DNA of 64,000 bases from Aquimarina spongiae (GTDB taxonomy: Bacteria > Bacteroidota > Bacteroidia > Flavobacteriales > Flavobacteriaceae), in the NCBI RefSeq assembly GCF_900141785.1, contig NZ_FQYP01000005.1, positions 186,001 to 250,000 of the forward strand, read 5' to 3'. The position numbers and the translations under genes were made by a program. Shown in pieces: positions 26,756 through 35,348 of this stretch (positions are counted from its first letter, which is position 1; each line of letters begins with the position of its first letter). The notes under the pieces are model-generated. The model was not told the origin of the DNA and searched no databases. It worked only from the letters and a program-made list of their open reading frames with translations.

Positions 26756-26856
26756 TACTTTTGTAGAGCATGTGATGACAAGATCATGTGTTTAACTATT
26801 ACTTCCCTCCGAAAGAAGTAATTGAAGAAAGGATAGGCGCGCACCTGTCCTTTTTT
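26756..26856 (+). ncRNA. probable small RNA opposite the susC leader
   Basis: A -7 element TACTTTTG (26756-26763) is followed by three hairpins: 26769-26776 with 26783-26790, 26798-26805 with 26815-26822 (eight perfect pairs), and 26828-26837 with 26844-26853, the last running into six T (26851-26856). Two stems rely on G-U pairs that exist only in plus-strand RNA; on the minus strand they would be A-C mismatches. This indicates a transcript of about 90 bases, antisense to the predicted susC 5' leader. No -33 element is evident, and the protein-coding potential is nil. Confidence 0.55.
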
Positions 26857-26928
26857 GTTTTAATTATTTCTGACTGACTTCATAAAATGTATTGAGTTTT
26901 TTCTAGTGATTATTTGATTGTTTTTTTG

Positions 26929-26970
26929 TGGTAAACCAAACTGGATAACCAATTTGGTTTACCAAATATA
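26929..26970 (-). promoter_or_regulatory. susC promoter with triple operator
   Basis: Three TGGNNNNCCA palindromes (TGGTAAACCA 26929-26938, TGGATAACCA 26942-26951, TGGTTTACCA 26955-26964) follow each other at exact 13-base steps. The minus-strand -7 element TATATTTG (26970-26963) overlaps the third one, so the predicted RNA start falls inside the operator array. Likely bound by one or both PUL regulators. Confidence 0.65.
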
Positions 26971-27113
26971 TGTTATTTTAATGTTAAAAAAAAATTATAT
27001 TGATTTTTATCGTTAAAAAATTGAGTGTTTCTCAATTTGAGGTAGGGGAGAATAAATAAATTCGCAATATGAGAAAGGGCTGCGCTAGGTTTAGTGCAGG
27101 TTTTTAAGCCTTG

Positions 27114-27461
27114 TTATTCCATAAAATCTTCTCGTATTGGACTGAAAGTGTCTATAAGAAAACCTGATTCCAGACAAATCGCTCCATGCATTACATTTGG
27201 TGGGATGTAAAATGAATCTCCTGTAGTTAATACCTTTTTTTCTTCACCGATAGTCACCTCAAACTTACCACTTACTACGTAAGTCACTTGAGAATGATAG
27301 TGTTGATGCATAACACCAATTCCTCCTTTGTCAAACTTTACGTTTACTAACATGAGTTTGTCATCGTATCCCATGATTTGGCGATGTACACCTTCTCCTA
27401 CTTGTTCCCATTCAATTTCCTTTCCTGATACAAATTCGTTACTTGAACCAAAACTTTTCAT
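27114..27461 (-). CDS. kdgF: KdgF-type cupin, unsaturated uronate linearisation
   Basis: The 115-residue single-domain cupin has metal ligands visible in GVMHQHYHSQVTYVVSGKFE (His-X-His and Gln/Glu positions) and in the second motif YIPPNVMHGAICLE. KdgF enzymes catalyse the opening of 4,5-unsaturated monouronates to DEH after exolytic lyases such as PL17. The gene lies 17 bases after the PL17 gene and is last in the PL6-PL17-kdgF operon, which supports the assignment. Cytoplasmic or periplasmic location cannot be decided, but no signal peptide is seen. Confidence 0.9.
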   Translation of the reverse strand: MKSFGSSNEFVSGKEIEWEQVGEGVHRQIMGYDDKLMLVNVKFDKGGIGVMHQHYHSQVTYVVSGKFEVTIGEEKKVLTTGDSFYIPPNVMHGAICLESGFLIDTFSPIREDFME

Positions 27462-27478
27462 TATTTACCTGTTTTAAA

Positions 27479-29746
27479 TTAGTTTGTTTTTTTATATGTA
27501 TATGGGCCTTTCCATTCTATGGTATTTCCCATAAATTTTATGGTATGCAAAACCTCTTTTTTGTTATTGGTTAGACATAACAAAAAGGTATGTTTTTGAT
27601 CTGTTTTTGTAGTAATTGTCCATCCGATATAATTTTTATCGAGGAGTTCAATTTTTTCAACACTTTTGATTGTGCTAGAGGCATTTTTGGCAAGTTCGGT
27701 AACAGGGCTGTAGGATCCGTGAGCTTCAATAATAGAAATAAAAGTATCAGATTGAGAGTCTACTTTTCTATGGATAAGTGCGGGATCTTTTCTAAGGTTA
27801 AATTTGGGATCATTGGCTCCAATACGAGTAAACAATAATAGATCTTCCGAATTGGTAAGCATAGATATCGTATAGAACTGATGATTTGATAACCAGGTAA
27901 ATTGAGAAGTTTTTGTGGATAATGCATCACTTTTTCCTTCCAGCCATAAATGCTGGTATCCAAATTCATCACCTAAGGGCTCTAGTTTTTCTGGTTTTTT
28001 ATACTCAAAATTGGTGGCTATTATTTGTCCGTTATAATAAAAAGGAAGGTCAAATTGATGAGGTTCATCTGATTCGTAATGCATAACATCAATAAGCAGG
28101 GGAGTATTGAAATCTTTGTCCTCTAGCAAGATCATAGTTCTATGCAAAGAGGTATTGGGGTAAGCATTTTTTTCTTGTGCACTTACCCATTGAATTTTTG
28201 GGTTTGAAATATCGAATAGATAAGGTTCAGAATGGTGTGTACTTCCGATCTCATATTTTCCACCAAAATGAGAGATCTGATCTTGAATGATCGTATTGTG
28301 GGCTATAGTTTGTTTGGCCCAGGTTTTATTTTCTTTTAAATATCCACCGCCGTTTTTTTGTTCTATATTTACAAATCGAGCTAAACCATAATCTTGCAGG
28401 ACTTCTTTTCCATCCTTATAATAAGAATAGGATAATTTGTCATAATGACCATGGCTTAATCCCTGAGATGTATATTTCATAACCAATTCAAATGGATGGT
28501 CACTAGATCTTAATATACTAATACCTCCTTGCTCTCCGTTAGCACCATCTTTTAATGTGATTGAGTTTTTTGGGAAAGCTTTTACTTTGTTTTCTTTGAT
28601 TCCTAAAGCTACATGTAATCCAGCTTCGTCCAGCTGAACTTTATTCTGCTTCTTTGCGATACTTAGTAAGGCTGGATCTTTTTGCCCAAAATAATAAGCA
28701 ATATCAACTGCAGAAACCAATTCGTTGGATAGATAAGACATTCCTTTTTGAGCATCGTTTAAAGGAAAAAACTCACCATCGCTATCTGTTAAATTCAGCA
28801 ACGCATAGACCGATTTGATCAATACCTGATCTTTGTATTCAAAAATGTTTAACTCCGGTTTTTTGTTTTGCAACGCCTGAGCGAACACCATAAATGGATA
28901 CATAGCATATCTTTGGTAATAGGGCCCCTCGGTATAATATCCATCGGGAGAAAATGGAGCATCAAGATTAGCAAGAAATCCGGTTTTTTGTCCATCGACC
29001 GATATAAAACCTCCATCATTATCTTTAAGGTTTGGATTAGCTTTTACACCCTGTAAACCATGTAATGCTCTTTGAACAAGTTCCTTATTATCCATTACTA
29101 ATCCAATCATCCCTACAGCGACATTTCCCCAGGTACTGTGATTATGAATGCGATTGAAAAATTGAGGAGTTTCTTTGGATAAAAAATCTGCGTAAGGAAT
29201 AAAAAGTTGTTGCTCTAGAAACTTTCTATCCTTTTTTGATAAATATTCATAAATGCAGTCATAAGCTTGACTAACATATACCAACCAGTTAGCATCATTT
29301 AAACATTGCCAGAAAATTTTCCCCCGTGCATATGATCTTTCCTGAGGATGCAGCGGCAAAGTAGGATACATTTTGGCGTATGCTTTTAGTACCTCATGAA
29401 CGTATGATGCATATTTTTCATCTTGTAATATCTGATATAATACCCCTGCTTTTTGAAGCGTTTTCCAGTTTTTTTTATGCTGATCATGCGTATATCCTCC
29501 TGCCATATCCTTTGGAATTGGCACAAGAATACCTTTTTCCATTTCGATATCAATTTCGGCTTTAACGTTGGCTAGTGTTTGATCAAAAATAGGGACCTGA
29601 CCAAGATGTTTTCTGATTTCTTGTACTCCTTTTTTTGTTAGGATTAGATTGGGGTGATCTTGAGCATATATAAAGGATATCCCCACAAATAAAATAGGTA
29701 GTACGAAGTAATGCCTAATCTTAGTCAAAAATGTTTGTGTGTTCAT
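27479..29746 (-). CDS. PL17 family oligoalginate lyase
   Basis: This 755-residue exported exo-type lyase has a signal peptide (about residues 1-28, ending IYAQ). The N-terminal alpha/alpha toroid contains RIHNHSTWGNVAVGMIG, whose Asn-His pair matches the active-site pair of PL17 enzymes, and ADLDAPFSPDGYYTEGPYYQRY-like sequence around residues 245-265 with candidate catalytic Tyr. The C-terminal heparinase II/III-like beta-sheet domain has GLSHGHYDKLSYSYY. It would release unsaturated monomers from alginate oligosaccharides. It follows PL6 after 18 bases and precedes kdgF. Confidence 0.92.
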   Translation of the reverse strand: MNTQTFLTKIRHYFVLPILFVGISFIYAQDHPNLILTKKGVQEIRKHLGQVPIFDQTLANVKAEIDIEMEKGILVPIPKDMAGGYTHDQHKKNWKTLQKAGVLYQILQDEKYASYVHEVLKAYAKMYPTLPLHPQERSYARGKIFWQCLNDANWLVYVSQAYDCIYEYLSKKDRKFLEQQLFIPYADFLSKETPQFFNRIHNHSTWGNVAVGMIGLVMDNKELVQRALHGLQGVKANPNLKDNDGGFISVDGQKTGFLANLDAPFSPDGYYTEGPYYQRYAMYPFMVFAQALQNKKPELNIFEYKDQVLIKSVYALLNLTDSDGEFFPLNDAQKGMSYLSNELVSAVDIAYYFGQKDPALLSIAKKQNKVQLDEAGLHVALGIKENKVKAFPKNSITLKDGANGEQGGISILRSSDHPFELVMKYTSQGLSHGHYDKLSYSYYKDGKEVLQDYGLARFVNIEQKNGGGYLKENKTWAKQTIAHNTIIQDQISHFGGKYEIGSTHHSEPYLFDISNPKIQWVSAQEKNAYPNTSLHRTMILLEDKDFNTPLLIDVMHYESDEPHQFDLPFYYNGQIIATNFEYKKPEKLEPLGDEFGYQHLWLEGKSDALSTKTSQFTWLSNHQFYTISMLTNSEDLLLFTRIGANDPKFNLRKDPALIHRKVDSQSDTFISIIEAHGSYSPVTELAKNASSTIKSVEKIELLDKNYIGWTITTKTDQKHTFLLCLTNNKKEVLHTIKFMGNTIEWKGPYTYKKTN

Positions 29747-29764
29747 TTATACGTCCTTTATACC

Positions 29765-32098
29765 TTATTTAATACGTCCAAGATGAAGTCCGTCGTCTCC
29801 CTTGTTTTGAAGTTCAGAATCTTCCTGTAGCGAATAAGTGGTTTTGTTCAAAAATTTGGGATCCAAAGACCATAATGTATTTACTTCATAGTCTTGATCT
29901 CCGGTTACGATCACTTTTTCAGAATCAAAGAAATTGTTATGATGTACTTTGGCAATAGGGCCACCTACAACCAAATGCATTTGTATTCCCTTACTGTTGT
30001 TGAATATGCTATTTTTAATCTCTGCATTTTGCACACCTACCATGGTTATGGATTTTTTGTTTTTATTTCTTTTTCCATTTCCAACATTATCCAACACATT
30101 ATGGTCAAAAGTTAGAAAAGGACCAAAAGTACTCTCATCACGACCGTCACGTACCAGATTTAAAACAGCTCCCTGGATGTCTGAAAACACATTGTTTTTG
30201 AGAATTACAAATTCTGCATTGAATATCCCATTCTCTCCAATCTCCTTATCCAAAGCCAGTATATCACCGGTAATATTTTTGAAGATAGAATTGGTAATAC
30301 TAATTGTATCTGCAACTGTGTTTTTATATACTTTGATGGCGTTGTAGGAGTGGTTGATGTTCAAATTTTTAAACTCACAGGCATTGATCAGCAATGTATA
30401 GTTTTTATTCATAGAATATTTGCTGGTTCTGATTACCGAATTTCCAGAGTAATCAGGAGCCTCTTTACCATCAAAAATCAACTTATTAAGTTTGAGATTC
30501 CCTCCGTTTTGAATATCAAAAAGTGAATTTTTCTCAAAAACAATTGTTGATTTTTCAAGAAATGAGGTAATAGTAATCGGATGATTGATATCGATGGTTT
30601 TGGTGACCAGATATCCATGAGGGGAGGTGAGTTGTATGATGTCTCCAGGCGCTGAATTTTTTACCGCATCATAAAGCGTATTATTCCCAGGGGCTACTTG
30701 AATAGTTTTACCAGCATCAAATTTGATTTTCTCATTGGTTTTAGGATACCATGAAGGACCTGTGTTTTCTTTAGTAGGAGTATTTTCTCCAATACTGGCT
30801 CCGGCTTGGCCGCTTTGAGTAGGAATCAGCAATCCTTGGGCATTTTTCTGAAGAGCTAGTTTTTTGGATACAAATCCCTTTTCTGTGATTGGTTTTGTAT
30901 TAAGACTGATAATATTATTCTGAAAATCAATACCACTGATATCATCGTATACGGTGAAGGTATCATCTTTTGATTCATTATAAAAAATGTTGTTTTTCAT
31001 TTCAGAATTGATGGGAGTGGCACTGCGCTCACTATCACTTCCTGCGCATAACTGTATATAGTTGCAGTTTATAAAAGTGTTATTATTTATTTTGGCATCT
31101 TCCACTTGAAAATATCTGTTAAGTGGTGAATTAGGTACACCATTCATAACAACCAAGGCTCCGCCAAATCGATATCCGGTAAGTCCAATTCCGTAGTTGT
31201 TTTCGACTGTTTGTTTCCCGTTAATCACACGGATACCTCCTGTGCTAGGTATTCCATTACCAATAAATACATTGTTTTTTACCATGGTCTCATTACCATG
31301 TCTCATGGTAAGCGTTCCCCTGCATTCATAAAACACATTGTTACGGAAGGTGTTTTGACAAGATTTGTTGGAAATGATTTCAAGCTCCCCGCCACAACGA
31401 TCAAAATAGTTGTTTTCTACAATGGTGTTTGAATTACTTAAGGAGTGATGGCTTGTTCCTATACGTAATGTTTCCCCACCATTAGAACCAAGGGTTTGTC
31501 TTGGACCAAAATAATTATGATCGATTTGGTGATGATTTTCTATAAATTTTTTAGAATTTAAACGAACCGCCATAGTAACTCCCAAATTTCCTTTACCTTC
31601 GAAATGGTTGTGGTCGATGCGATTATTTTTTCCGTAGATACCAATCCAATAATCTTGTTCTCTTCGCTCGGGATTACTGTAGTTATCAATCACACATTCG
31701 GTAAGACGTGAATGCGAAGCGAAGGTGTTTTTATCTTTTTTAAAAGAGATCACTTCTGAAGTAGGAGTGAAGCCATTTTTAAAAACCAGACCGCTCACTA
31801 CAAGATATTCGCCCGCTATTCTAAGATTGGAGTTTCCTTCTAGTGTTGTTTTTCCTTTTTCTTCAACAGTTAAGGTAATAGGATTATCTTTTTCCCCTTT
31901 GGCTTCAAATAGTAACTCGGTATCTTCCCATACACCAGAAGCTAGGATGATGGAGTCGCCAGGTTTTGCTTGTTGTACAGCATCATTAAATGCATGTAAA
32001 GTTGTAATGGCATTGTTCTCCTTTGTAGTATTCGAGGATTGACAAGAGGCTAAAAGTAGTACTAAAAGTGCTGCGGAATATGTTACTATTTTTGTCAT
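29765..32098 (-). CDS. PL6 family alginate lyase, lipoprotein
   Basis: The 777-residue precursor has signal AALLVLLLASC (lipobox Cys near residue 19). Two parallel beta-helix domains are apparent, as in the two-domain PL6 enzymes: residues ~30-400, with GIYGKNNRIDHNHFEGKGNL and MAVRLNSKKFIENHHQIDHN carrying the candidate Lys/Arg catalytic pair, and a second beta-helix at ~460-777. It would cut alginate (often MG or G blocks) before or after import. It is the first gene of the PL6-PL17-kdgF operon, with a double operator directly upstream. Confidence 0.92.
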   Translation of the reverse strand: MTKIVTYSAALLVLLLASCQSSNTTKENNAITTLHAFNDAVQQAKPGDSIILASGVWEDTELLFEAKGEKDNPITLTVEEKGKTTLEGNSNLRIAGEYLVVSGLVFKNGFTPTSEVISFKKDKNTFASHSRLTECVIDNYSNPERREQDYWIGIYGKNNRIDHNHFEGKGNLGVTMAVRLNSKKFIENHHQIDHNYFGPRQTLGSNGGETLRIGTSHHSLSNSNTIVENNYFDRCGGELEIISNKSCQNTFRNNVFYECRGTLTMRHGNETMVKNNVFIGNGIPSTGGIRVINGKQTVENNYGIGLTGYRFGGALVVMNGVPNSPLNRYFQVEDAKINNNTFINCNYIQLCAGSDSERSATPINSEMKNNIFYNESKDDTFTVYDDISGIDFQNNIISLNTKPITEKGFVSKKLALQKNAQGLLIPTQSGQAGASIGENTPTKENTGPSWYPKTNEKIKFDAGKTIQVAPGNNTLYDAVKNSAPGDIIQLTSPHGYLVTKTIDINHPITITSFLEKSTIVFEKNSLFDIQNGGNLKLNKLIFDGKEAPDYSGNSVIRTSKYSMNKNYTLLINACEFKNLNINHSYNAIKVYKNTVADTISITNSIFKNITGDILALDKEIGENGIFNAEFVILKNNVFSDIQGAVLNLVRDGRDESTFGPFLTFDHNVLDNVGNGKRNKNKKSITMVGVQNAEIKNSIFNNSKGIQMHLVVGGPIAKVHHNNFFDSEKVIVTGDQDYEVNTLWSLDPKFLNKTTYSLQEDSELQNKGDDGLHLGRIK

Positions 32099-32106
32099 AT
32101 GAAATC

Positions 32107-32157
32107 TGGTTAACCAATTTGGTTAACCAAAAATAGTAATATAAATCAATTATCAAA
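32107..32157 (-). promoter_or_regulatory. promoter and double operator of the PL6-PL17-kdgF operon
   Basis: Two TGGTTAACCA palindromes (32107-32116 and 32120-32129), 13 bases apart. Minus-strand -7 element TATTTTTG (32135-32128) and TTTG -33 element (32157-32154) have 18 bases between them, the same layout as at 19920-19970. The operator begins only nine bases from the PL6 start codon, so the leader is very short. Confidence 0.7.
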
Positions 32158-32270
32158 GAAGAAAATTTATTTTTTTATTAAAAAATTAATGGATTCCTTA
32201 CGTAATGTATAAATAAAGAGTGCTATTTCTAATCATTTCTCATTGAGAATTATCATAGTAATAGAGTAGT

Positions 32271-32984
32271 TTATTGCTCACAATATTTATAAAGTTCTTT
32301 AAAATGATCTTTCAAATGTTGAACAGCTTCTTCTGGTTTTTGCTCTTGAATAGCATCCACTATGGCCTGATGCTCTTTGACTAATAAGTAGCTCTCTTCT
32401 TTATTACACACTTTATTTGTAATAAAATGAGTAATAATTTCTGGTGTAATAATAAGCATTAAAGAGTTGATCACACTGTTATTGCTTGCTTCAGCAATTT
32501 TGATATGAAACATCAAATCCTCTTCAATTGCAGCAATACCTTTCATAGCTTTTTCGCTGTACGCTTTATGCGCTTTTTGGATTTCTTCCATTTGCTGTGT
32601 CGTTCTTCGCTTTGCAGCCAGTTGCACAGCATTGGTTTCCAAAATAATCCTGGTTTCAACAAAAGATTTGAAATCAGGTTTTTGTAGTTGTAGAATATCC
32701 GACATCATTCCATTTAATGCAGTAACACCAATGTTGGATACCCGTGTGCCGGATTGAGGGAACTTTTTTACAAGACCATAAAACTCAAGTTTTTGTAGTG
32801 CCTGTCGAAGCTGATTTCTAGTCACTCCAAATTTCTCAGAAAGTTCGCGTTCTGCAGGAAGTCGATCTCCAGGTTCCAATTGTTTGGAAAGGATGAGTTC
32901 TCTTATTTTGGAAATAATAACTTCTTCTTTGCTTTCCTTTTTGTTTTCTGATTTTTTGGTTTTATCGATCGTGTTTATTTTCAT
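32271..32984 (-). CDS. GntR/FadR-type transcriptional regulator (PUL regulator 2)
   Basis: The 237-residue paralogue of the regulator at 19197-19895 shares PGD+LP+ER.LSEKFGV, LQKLEFYGLV, FPQSGTRV, NIGVTALNGMM and the FCD helices with LMLIITPEIITHF. The recognition helix differs (TRNQLRQALQKL here, SRGNIREAIQKL there), so DNA preference may not be identical. A Lys/Glu-rich N-terminal extension of about 20 residues precedes the winged helix. It stands between PL6 and the PL7/CBM gene and has its own promoter region, with one TGGTTTACCA palindrome at 33021-33030. Confidence 0.9.
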   Translation of the reverse strand: MKINTIDKTKKSENKKESKEEVIISKIRELILSKQLEPGDRLPAERELSEKFGVTRNQLRQALQKLEFYGLVKKFPQSGTRVSNIGVTALNGMMSDILQLQKPDFKSFVETRIILETNAVQLAAKRRTTQQMEEIQKAHKAYSEKAMKGIAAIEEDLMFHIKIAEASNNSVINSLMLIITPEIITHFITNKVCNKEESYLLVKEHQAIVDAIQEQKPEEAVQHLKDHFKELYKYCEQ

Positions 32985-33020
32985 AAGGTTTCGGTACTTG
33001 ACAATTGGGTAATTCCATTT

Positions 33021-33030
33021 TGGTTTACCA
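33021..33030 (-). promoter_or_regulatory. single operator-like palindrome upstream of PUL regulator 2
   Basis: TGGTTTACCA, identical to one of the susC operator copies, 37 bases upstream of the start codon. A degraded partner (TGG...CCA at 33006-33017) lies at about the expected 13-base step but with a 12-bp span. Confidence 0.5.
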
Positions 33031-33084
33031 CAAAAGATTCTTAAAATTATTAATATAATTTTAAAAACCTTTAAATTTTCTAAT

Positions 33085-33123
33085 AAAAATACGGCTATCC
33101 CATAAAAAGAGGAATAGCCGTGT
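33085..33123 (-). terminator. terminator of the PL7/CBM gene
   Basis: On the minus strand ACGGCTAT (33123-33116) pairs with ATAGCCGT (33100-33093), and TCC/GGG extends the stem; a T-rich tail (ATTTTTATTAG) follows. It starts 37 bases after the stop codon. Confidence 0.75.
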
Positions 33124-33159
33124 TTTCTTAGATTAATTTATTTCCTTGTTGTCAAGTGT

Positions 33160-34440
33160 TTAATGAAATACTTCGAGTTTGTTAATACCCACTCTTCCGT
33201 AGTCAGAACTCTTGTAGCTTTTTCCTTTCATTGATTGCAAATAGTTTCCTGCTTTAAAGTAGTTTTCTTTTGCTGCAACCGATTTTGAAGTATATATAGT
33301 ACGTACTCTATTACCACCATTATCCAACTCATACAGTTTCACAATACTGTTCTTGTAAGTGAGTTCAAGATACATTTCTTCTCCCAAATTAAAGTTCCCT
33401 ACTGTTTTTCCTCCACCTTCGAGGACTTCAGTAACGTAACCGTTAATTCTCATTTTTACAGATCCACTGGTTTGATTAGCGCTTCCTTGACATTGCACTC
33501 GAATTACATCATCAAATTTGTCGGTTTTATCATGAATTTGACCAAAACAAACTTTTCCAGAACTAGGTAATCGATCAACTCGTACTCTCCATTTCATACG
33601 GTGTTCTGTATTTGTTGTACCATCCCAGAATATATTGCTATTTCCATTGGCGGTTAATTCTCTTAATTCCATTCTAGGGTTTCCAGAACCTGAAGAAGTA
33701 TCACTTCCTGCCCAAACCTGGAATATTGCCCAATTATTTTGAACAAAGAACCAATCGTCATTAGTGTAGTTTGGTAGATTAGGAATTGCATCAACATATT
33801 GGTTATTTGACGGAGTTCCGCTCAGACCATTAAGTTTCCAATTCTGTAAACCAAGAAGAGCGTACGGAGTATTACTAGAGGGTGGTGGTGGTGGATTCAC
33901 CGATCCGTCTTCTCCATAGATTTCTACTTCCGTAACACTATTCCAATCATTGCTCGAGTTTCCAAAACTGGAAATACGCACATATCTTGCCGTAGTTTCC
34001 GAGAAATCATACGTTTCTAATTGACGGGTATTCCCACTGCTTCCTACATTCTTTTTGTCTACCACTGTTGATAAGCTCGAGGTAGAATTACCTACTCGTA
34101 CTTTAAAAAATGCCTTCCGTTGATCTCCTTTGTACCATGCGATTTTAATCCTGGAGATCTTTTTTGAAGAACCTAAATCAAAAGTGATGTATTTTCCGGT
34201 TCTTCCAAAAGAAGACCATCGTGTGTTTAAGTTACCATCCAAAGTATTAGAAGGAACGTTACCGTCATCACCATTGGCCGAAACTGAAACAACAGATAAT
34301 TCTCTCAAAGATTGTTTTAGATTATTGTTTTCGGTTAGGGATACATCATCCGCAAATTCAATATCCGTGGTGCAATTCGTAAATGTAATTAGAGCTAATG
34401 CTACACAAGCATAGTAAGCAGCTTTTCTTAAGTTTTTCAT
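33160..34440 (-). CDS. PL7 alginate lyase with N-terminal F5/8-type carbohydrate-binding domain, lipoprotein
   Basis: The 426-residue precursor has signal ending FTNC (lipid-anchor Cys near residue 23). An F5/8 type C (CBM32-like) beta-sandwich occupies about residues 48-178 (VSANGDDGNVPSNTLDGNLN, RWSSFGRTGKYITFDLGS, YVRISSFG, VTEVEIYGE). A Pro-rich linker then leads to a PL7 catalytic domain (190-426) with RMELREL, CFGQIHDKT and YFKAGNYLQS motifs. It is transcribed alone, with one TGGTCGACCA palindrome about 40 bases upstream. Together with the shorter PL7 at 20116 it gives the PUL two endolytic lyases that differ in surface attachment. Confidence 0.93.
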   Translation of the reverse strand: MKNLRKAAYYACVALALITFTNCTTDIEFADDVSLTENNNLKQSLRELSVVSVSANGDDGNVPSNTLDGNLNTRWSSFGRTGKYITFDLGSSKKISRIKIAWYKGDQRKAFFKVRVGNSTSSLSTVVDKKNVGSSGNTRQLETYDFSETTARYVRISSFGNSSNDWNSVTEVEIYGEDGSVNPPPPPSSNTPYALLGLQNWKLNGLSGTPSNNQYVDAIPNLPNYTNDDWFFVQNNWAIFQVWAGSDTSSGSGNPRMELRELTANGNSNIFWDGTTNTEHRMKWRVRVDRLPSSGKVCFGQIHDKTDKFDDVIRVQCQGSANQTSGSVKMRINGYVTEVLEGGGKTVGNFNLGEEMYLELTYKNSIVKLYELDNGGNRVRTIYTSKSVAAKENYFKAGNYLQSMKGKSYKSSDYGRVGINKLEVFH

Positions 34441-34479
34441 GATCGTTTGTTTGTGTTAAATCAATATAATTCTCTGAAT

Positions 34480-34489
34480 TGGTCGACCA
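34480..34489 (-). promoter_or_regulatory. operator-like palindrome upstream of the PL7/CBM gene
   Basis: TGGTCGACCA, flanked by T and A so that 12 bases are palindromic. It fits the TGGNNNNCCA pattern of the other PUL promoters but stands alone; no partner at 13 bases and no clear -7 element. Confidence 0.45.
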
Positions 34490-34499
34490 ATTTATGCTA

Positions 34500-35000
34500 A
34501 TTTGTTGATTTTCACAAATTAAAAATTGATAATTAACAAAATTATTGTTAAAAAAATAGAGGATTGATATTTTCAATAATGGTTTTTGTTTAGTTTGTAT
34601 TTATTAAAAATGGGGTTATTCACCATTAATTTTTGCCAAACTAATAAATGAAGAAGGGGGAATGTTTTTTTTTTGAAAATTGAGATGTTAGAACTACAGT
34701 GTACAGAAATAAACGGTGCGCATGGTATTGATGTGAGTCCTATATAAACAGATACTTTTAAGAAACTGAATATCCTTTGATTTTTTTATTTGTTTTGATA
34801 AAGTCATTGGTTTTGTAATACGTATTATTTTAGAAACCTATTTTTGGGTAACCAACACATAAACTGTGGAACACCTTTTTTATTGTTGTCCATTTATCAA
34901 AATCATTCATTGCGTACTATTTAATTTTTAATACATTTTTTTGTCATATTCGTATTAATGCTAATTTTTACATAATAATTCACTGTGGTACAAAGTTTTT
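34500..35000. other. long non-coding stretch between the PUL and the arginine operon
   Basis: AT-rich sequence with no ORF of usable size. A 20-codon ORF at 34686-34745 has no supporting features. The region must hold the promoter of the arg operon at its right end (a TAATATTG -7-like box at 35004-35011, one mismatch to consensus) and upstream sequence of the PL7/CBM gene at its left end. Confidence 0.5.
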
Positions 35001-35027
35001 ACTTAATATTGCAGTATTAGTTAACGA

Positions 35028-35202
35028 AAGGGGCTACGGCCGACGATTTAGAGTTACTATTATGAAAACGGCAACATTTATTTATTCGGAAGTTAAAGTT
35101 CAATCTTTGAACACATTAGGTAATATTTTAATTACTCCTGTACGCCGTTTCCGTCGCCCCTTGGGGGTTTAATTTTCTTCTGAAGTAGGTGCGCCCTACT
35201 TC
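35028..35202 (+). promoter_or_regulatory. arginine operon leader RNA with long-range stem and downstream hairpin
   Basis: AAGGGGCTACGG (35028-35039) is complementary, with one mismatch, to CCGTCGCCCCTT (35151-35162), which is the arginine-codon stretch of the leader ORF. A second hairpin GAAGTAGG (35182-35189) with CCTACTTC (35195-35202) follows ten bases after the leader stop. No T-run follows, so control may act through translation, Rho, or RNA stability rather than an intrinsic terminator. The 146 bases from 35203 to the first structural gene hold no other clear element. Confidence 0.6.
35062..35172 (+). CDS. arginine operon leader peptide
   Basis: A 36-codon ORF (ATG at 35062, TAA at 35170-35172). 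Codons 28-32 read CGC CGT TTC CGT CGC, giving the run RRFRR, followed by PLGV. Four arginine codons in five, next to the stop and upstream of an arginine biosynthesis operon, are the mark of an attenuation leader. The same bases form one side of a long-range stem, so ribosome stalling for lack of Arg-tRNA would change the leader fold. The N-terminal part has no special composition, which is longer than for typical leader peptides. Function is inferred. Confidence 0.75.
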   Translation: MKTATFIYSEVKVQSLNTLGNILITPVRRFRRPLGV

Positions 35203-35348
35203 CCCGAGAGACATCCAACTTGATTTTAGAACTGTAACGAAGACTATATACTATTATTAGTTTTTGCACTTTTCTATATCGCTTCTTGGATACCATAAAA
35301 TAAAATCAAAACTAATTATCAAACTTTTGATAAACGCAGCTTACGTTT

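Noticed and set aside
15246..34440. PUL as a recently acquired genomic island
   Set aside because: There are no tRNA, integrase or repeat boundaries in view and codon use looks like that of the neighbours, so transfer cannot be supported from this window.
34686..34745. A 20-codon ORF in the gap before the arginine leader
   Set aside because: No amino-acid bias, no terminator and no conserved context; probably chance.
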